DNA of 11,815 bases from assembly GCA_022567055.1 (NCBI GenBank), contig JADFHU010000090.1, positions 1 through 11,815 on the forward strand, written 5' to 3'. Positions 1-5,555 of this stretch are shown here, piece by piece. Position numbers and translations under genes: made by a program. Source of the DNA: Planctomycetota bacterium (GTDB taxonomy: Bacteria > Planctomycetota > Phycisphaerae > Sedimentisphaerales > Anaerobacaceae). Position 1 is the first letter of the stretch; every line of letters starts with the position of its first letter. Under the pieces are notes generated by a model that did no database searches, was not told the DNA's origin, and was given only the letters and a program-made list of their open reading frames with translations.

Positions 1-1
1 T

Positions 2-306
2 AGCCTGGCCCATGAACTCAGCCATTGCATACGCCTGGATGCATTCGTGAATCTGTTACAGATTATAGCACAGGGCATCTTCTGGTTCCATCCGTTCGTC
101 TGATGGGTTAACCGCAGGCTACGAGAAGAACGAGAAAAATGCTGTGACGAAACCGCCATTGCCCGGGACAGCAGTGGGGCCGCGCCTAAACTTTTAACTT
201 TGAAAGTCCTTCGCCAACCTACGCTTCCATCTCTCCCAATCAAGACTGCAACTGTCTGTCCGCGGCGCCACTGCCTATCGACAAGGCCAGGCGCCTCTAT
301 TTGCAA
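2..306 (+). pseudogene. Decayed M56/BlaR1-type membrane metallopeptidase fragment
   Basis: Reading frame 2 encodes a recognisable M56 (BlaR1/MecR1-like) peptidase core. It has the zinc-binding HEXXH as HELSH at 11-25, then RLDAFVNLLQ and IFWFHPFV, and, after a stop, WVNRRLREEREKCCDETAIA. In the family, the segment between the two halves reads FHPxVWW. Here the first Trp codon is replaced by TGA at 101-103, a one-base change from TGG, so the frame is broken inside the domain. Similarity fades after about position 205, and the frame runs on into the mobile element at 307. M56 proteins are membrane-anchored sensors that usually sit beside a BlaI-type repressor; none is visible because the window starts inside the gene. 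TGA is the normal stop of two intact genes here (2022-3911 and 5556-7937), so recoding is unlikely. The family call is firm from the motif order; where the gene originally ended is not visible. Confidence 0.75.
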
Positions 307-485
307 GGAGGCCCGCATCATTCAATGAGTCATTATCGGTCAGATTTGCTTCAGATTCAGTCGCGCCCGATTGAGCGAAACCAGAGTTGTAGTTGTCCTA
401 CTGCGGAGGCTTTGGCGATTGAGAAGCGGCTGAAGATGGCGTGAAGATGAGATGAGAAATGGATCATTTCATTATGCGCGGTTCC
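307..485 (+). mobile_element. Family 1 hairpin mobile element, copy A (MITE-like, 179 bp)
   Basis: This non-coding segment shares a core with the insertion at 11474-11648 (opposite strand). The longest exact match is TTTGGCGATTGAGAAGCGGC at 411-430, and similarity extends over roughly 352-438 and the terminal GGTTCC. Its ends form imperfect inverted repeats, 307-334 against 458-485 (20 of 28 positions complementary). These arms resemble each other more than they resemble the arms of copy B, apart from the shared GGAACCG tip. An inner 9-bp stem pairs 356-364 (TTCAGTCGC) with 426-434 (GCGGCTGAA), including one T.G wobble. The right end is followed by CCTAAG, the same hexamer that flanks copy B; the left flank is only CAAG, so any target duplication has decayed or was never there. 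It lies 5 bp beyond the stop codon of the minus-strand lipoprotein gene. It contains no convincing gene. Confidence 0.72.
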
Positions 486-490
486 TAAGC

Positions 491-1741
491 CTAGGGCCAC
501 CGTAGGATGTACTGGAGCGATTCTCTTGGACTTGCCTCTTTGGGTGTCGATTCGATGATGGCTGTCCCCTGCTCGAAGCGGTACACAAAGGGCTGGCCGG
601 TGGTCGGATCATTCGGGACGGCCAAGGTAAGTTCGGCCAATGTCTGGGGAAATCTCCCCTGGTGAGTCGAAGCATAGTGGCGCAGCGCTTCGACGGTCTG
701 GAGCGCCGCCAGACCTCTGTTCGCTATTTTCTGCAGAAACAAGGTTCGGGCTTGGGCCGGATCTAATATCTGCTTTTTGGTTTGTTTGTACATCAGTCGC
801 TGGAGGAAACTCAAGTGGTCGGCTTCATACTTGAACTGCCTGTCAATGTCAACGAGTGACGGCGGCATTGCCGCTATCGCCCCATAGAGGCTTGGGCCTC
901 CCGGTGTCTGGACCCATTGTCTCAGTTGTCGGCCCAGTACACTTTCCATGGCCGAGGCCACCATGCCCTGAATGACCAGTGGGGCCTGGCCCAGATGATA
1001 CGCCAGCACCATGCCGACCTGCAACGATGCTGCTGCTTCAGCAAACCGACGCTGTTCAATCTGTATGCGTGCCTTTAGCGCAACGAGAAAGATTAGATGA
1101 CGCAACTCTGTGAGATGCGGCACCATCTCCCCAACTTTGACCTTGGGCCAGGCGCATTGGCTGCACTTGGAGGCCAGCTCTAGTTGTGCGAGAGGCAAGT
1201 CGAAGGGAGCCAGGGTTTCTATGGCCTCTTCTACAGGAAATCCCGGACCGTCTATCCTGAGCCAGTCCGCCAAGCGTTGAACTGGAACATCCGGCCCGAG
1301 GCCTCCGATCGCCTTTTCATACAGAGGATAAGCATCGGCGTCGGTCCAGTTGTTGGGATCGGGGAGAAGCAGAAGGCGAGCTGCCGCCGGCGACGCCCCA
1401 ATCGGCCCTAATGTCAGCGTACACACCCAGGGACCGGAAAGGGGTTCCCTTTCTTGGGGTGGGTCCGTGTTCCGCCGGGCCAAGATGGCCTGTTCTGGAA
1501 CGCTATTGTCAGTGTTTCCCACCTCTTGTTCAGTCTTTGGCGGGGCATTTGAGGGTGATGCTTGAGGCGTAGTCTCCTGCGACTCAACGATTCGCCTGTC
1601 CGTCACCAACGATTCACTGCTGGTTTCTGAGTTTCTGTCAGTTTGTTGCTCAGACTCATCTTCTCTGTTGGCACAACCCCACAGTGAGGCAATGAGTAAC
1701 GTTAGCGCTAGCACATAAATAATCGTCCTGCTAGTTTTCAT
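491..1741 (-). CDS. Lipoprotein of unknown function
   Basis: A 416-residue protein that I do not recognise as a named family. It starts MKTSRTIIYV with a hydrophobic stretch and a lipobox (SLWGC), giving a lipidated Cys23 after signal peptidase II cleavage. Residues 24-100 are a low-complexity linker rich in Ser, Thr, Glu, Gln and Pro. The rest is mostly helical, with a CSQC pair (193-196) and an Ala/Leu-rich stretch around 215-265. The last 70 residues hold ALRHYASTHQGRFPQTLAEL followed by PNDPTTGQPFVYRF. In planctomycete secreted proteins a Y..HGxxPxxLxEL ... DPxTGxPxxY segment of this kind is common and resembles the end of pseudopilin-like proteins; that link is inference. The start is supported by GGGAG six bases upstream (complement of 1748-1752). 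The gene is divergent from the dockerin/LamG gene and probably alone in its transcript. The product should be anchored in a membrane facing the periplasm or cell surface. Confidence 0.85.
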   Translation of the reverse strand: MKTSRTIIYVLALTLLIASLWGCANREDESEQQTDRNSETSSESLVTDRRIVESQETTPQASPSNAPPKTEQEVGNTDNSVPEQAILARRNTDPPQEREPLSGPWVCTLTLGPIGASPAAARLLLLPDPNNWTDADAYPLYEKAIGGLGPDVPVQRLADWLRIDGPGFPVEEAIETLAPFDLPLAQLELASKCSQCAWPKVKVGEMVPHLTELRHLIFLVALKARIQIEQRRFAEAAASLQVGMVLAYHLGQAPLVIQGMVASAMESVLGRQLRQWVQTPGGPSLYGAIAAMPPSLVDIDRQFKYEADHLSFLQRLMYKQTKKQILDPAQARTLFLQKIANRGLAALQTVEALRHYASTHQGRFPQTLAELTLAVPNDPTTGQPFVYRFEQGTAIIESTPKEASPRESLQYILRWP

Positions 1742-2021
1742 AAGAAACTCCCGTCGATTACCGAAATCCCACCTGCATTAGCCAACCTCACGACCACGAC
1801 CCTCTCGGAGGATTCAATGCACTTAATCTCAAGGACGTGTGGCAATTGAATCCTTTCCAAAAATCTGGTTGCGGCTAACATGATATCGTATCTGTAGAGC
1901 CCCGAAACTTCGTCCGGAATCCCCTGTAAGAATGTGTTACTATTAAGACTCTGTCTAAAAACTCGGTCTGGCTTCGAGCGGCTTGTTTTTTCATGGCCAC
2001 TAAGCTGAAGGAGGATTCACA
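1742..2021. promoter_or_regulatory. Divergent intergenic spacer with inverted repeat
   Basis: A 280-bp spacer between two genes transcribed away from each other, so it should hold both promoters. I cannot point to a convincing -35/-10 pair. Its clearest structure is a perfect 10-bp inverted repeat, AGGATTCAAT at 1809-1818 and ATTGAATCCT at 1845-1854, with a 26-bp loop. The left arm overlaps GGAGGATTCA, which recurs exactly at 2010-2019 as the ribosome-binding region of the next gene. A weaker AAAAAC/GTTTTT pair lies at 1957-1962 and 1985-1990. The perfect repeat could be an operator or an RNA stem; the sequence does not say which. Confidence 0.4.
2008..2014 (+). promoter_or_regulatory. Ribosome binding site of the dockerin/LamG gene
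   Basis: AAGGAGG, a full Shine-Dalgarno match, ends seven bases before the ATG at 2022. It fixes this start, and the signal peptide follows directly from it. Confidence 0.85.
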
Positions 2022-3911
2022 ATGACTGCGGCCTGCCGCTCACTGTTTCTTGTCTGGGGGACCCTCATGTTCATGGCGCCGGTTTTTGCCGCGACGCCAA
2101 TCTTTCCCGGTACACGCCTGCTGGAAAGCGGTGATCTGGCGGTGGAGGTGGGTGACCCCGATGCACCAAATCAACGATGGAACACGGGCTTGCGCTTCTC
2201 TCCCGTGGCCAACGTGATCCAGGTCAGGCTGGGAGGACTCACGTTTTGCTATGCACCCGTGAATGGGGGAGCGCTGGGTTTTGACGGAGGCCTGCCCATG
2301 GAATTCGATATCGGCCAAGAGGCCTTCCAACCCGATCCGCCCGGCTACAACGAGGGACGCAACGGCGATCCCTTCTTGAAGATCGGGGTGGGCATCCTGC
2401 GGCGCAATGCATCGCCATACAACTTCAGCAGCGCTTACCCGGTGGTCGAATTGGCAAAGACGGAGACGACTTGGGGTCCGGATCGCGCCCGCTTCGTGCA
2501 AACGCTCGAGGGCACGGCCAACGGCTATGCCTGCCGACTCGAAGTGGACCTGGTCGTCAAGAACGATAGCTTGGCCTTCCACTATGTGCTGGTCAACACC
2601 GGTACGCGAGAATTTACGACCGAGCAGTATCTACACAACTTTCTGGCCCCTCTGCATCAACCCGTAGGACCCCACTACCGGGTCACGTTTCCCTATGACT
2701 TCAGCGCCGCGCCGGAGGTCCCGCGGTGGAAGCCTCCGGAATTCCAACCCTCGCCGGGTCGTCGAGGCGGTCCCGTTCTGGTCGACGACAATCCATCCCG
2801 AACCCGCATCGAGAATATCATCCAGTATACCGACACCATCTCCGGTGTGCCCAAGACCTGGGTCACCAAACCCGAGGCATATCTCGGTCCCGATGTCTTT
2901 GCCCTGGAACAGACCCGCACCGGCCAACGCGTGGTGATCGACTCCACCCTTCGTTCGGCCTACGTGGGCATCTGGTCCACGGATTACAATGTGTCTCCGG
3001 AGCAATTCGTCATCATCACCCTGGCGCCGGGCGAACAGGTCGCCTTCACCCGCAACTACCGTTTCTCCAAGGATGGCTCCCTGGCCCAGGACTGTACCGG
3101 TGATCAACTCGTGGACCATCGAGATCTGGCCGCACTGTCCGCAGCCTGGCTCAGCGTACCGGACAGCCCCGATTGGAATCCTGCCTGTGACATCGACGCG
3201 CCCGGCGACGACAGCATCAACAATCGCGATCTGGCCAGGCTGGGACAAGAGTGGCAGCACGACACTGCCCGGCCCACACCCATGGCGCGCTGGCCCTTGG
3301 ATGAATCAAGTGGGCTGGTGGCGTCCGATCCTATGAACGCCTGTGATGGTGCCCTGCTGGGATTTGATGGTTCCCAGTGGGCGCCAGGTAAGGTGGGCGG
3401 CGGACTGAAATTCGACGGTGTGGATGACTATGTGGCCGTTGAGAATTGCCTGGTGCCGGCGGGCCAGCGGGCTCACACGGTGACGGCCTGGATCAAGGCG
3501 CCGGCGGCGCAGATCCCCCTGCCTATTATTGCCTGGGGTCAAGCGGACAGCGGGAATTACTGGCGGGTGGAGGTCGATGAGGAACAGCGTCTGCGGGTAT
3601 CCACGGGTGCGGGCTTTGTCTCGGCCGGTGATCTGCTCATCGGCGACGACAAGTGGCATCACCTGGCGGTGGTCCTCGATCCCGCCGACCCGTCCCGGCC
3701 CCTCATCAGCGATGTGCTGCTCTATATCGACGGCGAGCGCCGGGCGCTTCACCGCATGACAGAGGGCGATGTTGATACGCTGCCCGGGGCCGACCTGCGC
3801 ATCGGCACCGGGCTCTCGGCGGATAGCGGTTTTTTCGCGGGGATGATGGACGAAGTCGCTGTTTTCGACGTGGTCATCGGTCCTTCAGTGATCCGCCAGA
3901 TGGCCCGCTGA
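2022..3911 (+). CDS. Secreted protein with beta-sandwich, dockerin-like and LamG domains
   Basis: A 629-residue exported protein. Residues 1-23 are a signal peptide (cleavage near PVFA/ATP). Residues 25-350 look like a beta-rich domain resembling galactose-mutarotase or carbohydrate-binding folds; that is my reading of the pattern, with no diagnostic motif. Residues 357-412 contain two dockerin type I-like calcium loops: DCTGDQLVDHRDL (Asp at 357, 361, 365, 368) and CDIDAPGDDSINNRDL, each followed by a helix with AxW or QEW. The second loop carries a small insertion. Residues 422-629 are a LamG/concanavalin A-like domain, with MARWPLDE at its start, GLKFDGVDDYV, the hallmark DDKWHHLAVVLD and AGMMDEVAVFD. 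Such dockerin-like modules in Planctomycetota are found outside cellulosomes, and their partner is unknown. A role in binding a glycan or another surface protein is likely. The gene stands apart from the downstream operon, separated by repeats. Confidence 0.85.
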   Translation: MTAACRSLFLVWGTLMFMAPVFAATPIFPGTRLLESGDLAVEVGDPDAPNQRWNTGLRFSPVANVIQVRLGGLTFCYAPVNGGALGFDGGLPMEFDIGQEAFQPDPPGYNEGRNGDPFLKIGVGILRRNASPYNFSSAYPVVELAKTETTWGPDRARFVQTLEGTANGYACRLEVDLVVKNDSLAFHYVLVNTGTREFTTEQYLHNFLAPLHQPVGPHYRVTFPYDFSAAPEVPRWKPPEFQPSPGRRGGPVLVDDNPSRTRIENIIQYTDTISGVPKTWVTKPEAYLGPDVFALEQTRTGQRVVIDSTLRSAYVGIWSTDYNVSPEQFVIITLAPGEQVAFTRNYRFSKDGSLAQDCTGDQLVDHRDLAALSAAWLSVPDSPDWNPACDIDAPGDDSINNRDLARLGQEWQHDTARPTPMARWPLDESSGLVASDPMNACDGALLGFDGSQWAPGKVGGGLKFDGVDDYVAVENCLVPAGQRAHTVTAWIKAPAAQIPLPIIAWGQADSGNYWRVEVDEEQRLRVSTGAGFVSAGDLLIGDDKWHHLAVVLDPADPSRPLISDVLLYIDGERRALHRMTEGDVDTLPGADLRIGTGLSADSGFFAGMMDEVAVFDVVIGPSVIRQMAR

Positions 3912-3936
3912 GACGGGACCCCCTCAACCAAGCTCA

Positions 3937-4019
3937 GTTTTTCGCCGCCTGACCGCATCCGGCTGCATCGACGATGAAACCAACATCACCTGCTTCGCCG
4001 TCTTTGCCAGGCGAAAAAC
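3937..4019 (-). repeat. Family 2 palindromic repeat, copy D (83 bp)
   Basis: Perfect 10-bp arms GTTTTTCGCC (3937-3946) and GGCGAAAAAC (4010-4019) enclose a core. Read on the minus strand, the core contains CTGGCAAAGACGGCGAAGCAGG-like sequence and then TCGATGCAGCCGG. The element at 9293-9453 contains the same core (CTGGCAAGGAAGGCGAAGC, TCGATGGAGCC) but different outer and inner arms. An inner GATG (3973-3976) / CATC (3984-3987) stem replaces the CCGTCC/GGACGG stem of copy C. It starts 25 bp after the stop codon of the dockerin/LamG gene. It lacks the T-run of a simple intrinsic terminator. Confidence 0.7.
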
Positions 4020-4029
4020 CGCTCGCTCT

Positions 4030-4056
4030 CCCCTCGACAAGCTCGGGGCAGGCGGG
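4030..4056. repeat. Short dispersed repeat of the CCCTCGACAAGCTCGGGGC type
   Basis: The sequence contains CTCGACAAGCTCGGGGCAGG, which matches from memory a short intergenic repeat type seen in many environmental bacterial genomes (CTTCGACAAGCTCAGGRCAGGC and variants). It can fold as a small stem: CCC-CGA pairs with TCG-GGG around CAAGC, with one bulged T. It abuts family 2 copy D. I see only one copy in this window, so repeat status rests on recognition. Confidence 0.45.
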
Positions 4057-4130
4057 CCGACGACGGAGTTTTCAGGCAAAACCGCAGAACCTTGCCCAAA
4101 GTTCCAAGCTTCCCATGGAGCCGGGTTTGT

Positions 4131-4139
4131 TGGTATACT
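4131..4139 (+). promoter_or_regulatory. Possible extended -10 promoter for the oxidoreductase operon
   Basis: TGGTATACT fits the extended -10 pattern TGnTATAAT with one mismatch. It lies 65 bp upstream of the ATG at 4205, in otherwise unassigned sequence. No good -35 box stands 16-18 bp upstream, which an extended -10 promoter can tolerate. This is a motif match only. Confidence 0.35.
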
Positions 4140-4204
4140 CACCTACATTGTCTTTGGGCCGAATGAGTTGCGATCATTGAACGACGGTAAAAGGAGCATC
4201 CACC

Positions 4205-5533
4205 ATGCAACGACGTCAATTCCTCAAATCAGCGGTGGCCACAGGAACGGGCTTGGTTATTCTCCCCAGCGGTACCCTCCGGGGGGCTGCTGCCCCCAGT
4301 AACAAGCTGAACATCGCCCTAATAGGCACCTGGGGGCGATCGCATGCCTACCATGGCACCCTGGCCGACGAAAACGTGGTGGCCCTCTGCGATGTCAACG
4401 AGGAGCATCTGGACTCTGCGGCGGAGAAGTTCCCCCACGCCAAGAAGTACGTGGACTGGCGCGAGTGTCTGGAGCAGCCGAACCTCGATGCCGTGATGGT
4501 GGCGACACCGGATCATACCCATGCCTTCATCTCAAGCTGGGCCCTGAACCGCGATCTGCACGTGTACTGTGAGAAGCCCCTGGCCAATTGCGTGGCCGAG
4601 GCTCGCCTGCTCCGTGCGAAGTACCTCAAGAAAAAACACAAGCTGGCCACCCAGGTCGGCATGCAACGTCACGCCATCCCGAACTTCAACCGGGTGCGAG
4701 AGCTGATCAAGGATGGGGTGATCGGCGAATTGAGAAACGTCAGGGCCTGGGGCAATCGTCAACTGCGGCGCCCGGGCTATCTGCCGGCCCAGGGCCGGCC
4801 GCCCAAGCATCTAAACTACGATCTCTGGTTGGGGCCCTCCCCCTATCATCCCTACAATCCCGGTTACTTCTCCGGTGGGCCGGGCATGAACTGCCTGCAG
4901 TGGAACATGTATTGGGATTTCGGTAGCGGACAGGTCGGCGATATGGGCAGTCACACCATGGATCTGGCCTGGAACGCAATCGATGCCAAGTTGCCCACGT
5001 CGGCCAAAGGCGAAGGGGATCCCTTCAATCCCGAGGTGACACCCGTGGAGCTAGAGACCTCTTTTGAACACCCGGCCAACGATTGGCGGCCCGCCGTCCG
5101 CGTCTACTGGTACCAGGGTGGGGCCATGCCCACGCCCCCCAAACGCTTCATCGATCTGAACAAGATCGGACATGGGGCGATGTTCAAAGGGACCGAGGGA
5201 TTCCTGGTGGCCGATTTCAATTCGCGTCTCATCCTGCCCCTCGGTAAGAACGGCGACCTGACTTACTACAAGCCGCGTCCCAAGGAAAAACTGATCCCAG
5301 CGCTGGGCAACTTCATCAAGGAATGGACCAAGGCCTGCAAGGGAGATCTGAAGACCTCCTGCGATTTCGAATACAGCGGCAACATGATCGAGCAATTGCT
5401 ATTGGGATTGGTGGCCTACCGAGTAGGCGAAACCCTCGAGTACGACGGCAAGAACGGCTGTGTCACCAACAACAGCGCTGCCAACAAGTTGCTCAGCAAC
5501 ACCTATCGCCCGGGATGGACCCTGGAGGGTTAG
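4205..5533 (+). CDS. Tat-exported Gfo/Idh/MocA family oxidoreductase
   Basis: A 442-residue NAD(P)-dependent oxidoreductase of the Gfo/Idh/MocA family, whose members act on sugars, inositols or related polyols. The start follows AAGGAG (4191-4196) by eight bases. The N-terminus MQRRQFLKSA is a twin-arginine signal, so the protein is folded with its cofactor before export. The Rossmann domain starts at KLNIALIGTWGRSHAYHG (34-51). Its glycine-rich turn is GTWGRS, which departs from GxGxxG at two glycines. VVALCDV (58-64) ends the second strand. YCEKPLA (121-127) contains the family's EKP motif, with its catalytic or cofactor-positioning Lys124. The C-terminal half has GDMGSHTMDLAW (245-256) with the conserved His250. 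The protein ends TYRPGWTLEG; the broken paralogue at 10970-11815 shares YRxGWTL and several other segments. First gene of a three-gene operon, 22 bp ahead of the next. The substrate cannot be told from sequence. Confidence 0.93.
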   Translation: MQRRQFLKSAVATGTGLVILPSGTLRGAAAPSNKLNIALIGTWGRSHAYHGTLADENVVALCDVNEEHLDSAAEKFPHAKKYVDWRECLEQPNLDAVMVATPDHTHAFISSWALNRDLHVYCEKPLANCVAEARLLRAKYLKKKHKLATQVGMQRHAIPNFNRVRELIKDGVIGELRNVRAWGNRQLRRPGYLPAQGRPPKHLNYDLWLGPSPYHPYNPGYFSGGPGMNCLQWNMYWDFGSGQVGDMGSHTMDLAWNAIDAKLPTSAKGEGDPFNPEVTPVELETSFEHPANDWRPAVRVYWYQGGAMPTPPKRFIDLNKIGHGAMFKGTEGFLVADFNSRLILPLGKNGDLTYYKPRPKEKLIPALGNFIKEWTKACKGDLKTSCDFEYSGNMIEQLLLGLVAYRVGETLEYDGKNGCVTNNSAANKLLSNTYRPGWTLEG

Positions 5534-5555
5534 GGACCGGCAACGTGCTACCGAA

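Noticed and set aside
101..103. TGA read as tryptophan (altered genetic code) in the M56 fragment.
   Set aside because: TGA ends the intact genes at 2022-3911 and 5556-7937 here, and the fragment is also degraded further downstream, so a normal stop in a dead gene is simpler.
1957..1991. AAAAAC/GTTTTTT pair as a hairpin terminator or third repeat family.
   Set aside because: Only six base pairs of A-T-rich stem around an unpaired 22-base loop, with no match to the other elements.
3924..4142. Similar predicted peptides (RLAKTAKQ... and RLARKAKQ...) from 3924-4142 and 9243-9527, suggesting a small protein family.
   Set aside because: The likeness comes from the shared DNA core of repeat copies C and D; neither frame has a ribosome site, and the palindromic structure accounts for the conservation.
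5460..5555. Upstream in-frame ATG extending the heme protein to 825 residues.
   Set aside because: The extension has no signal peptide features, overlaps the end of the oxidoreductase in another frame, and the ATG at 5556 directly precedes a normal export signal.
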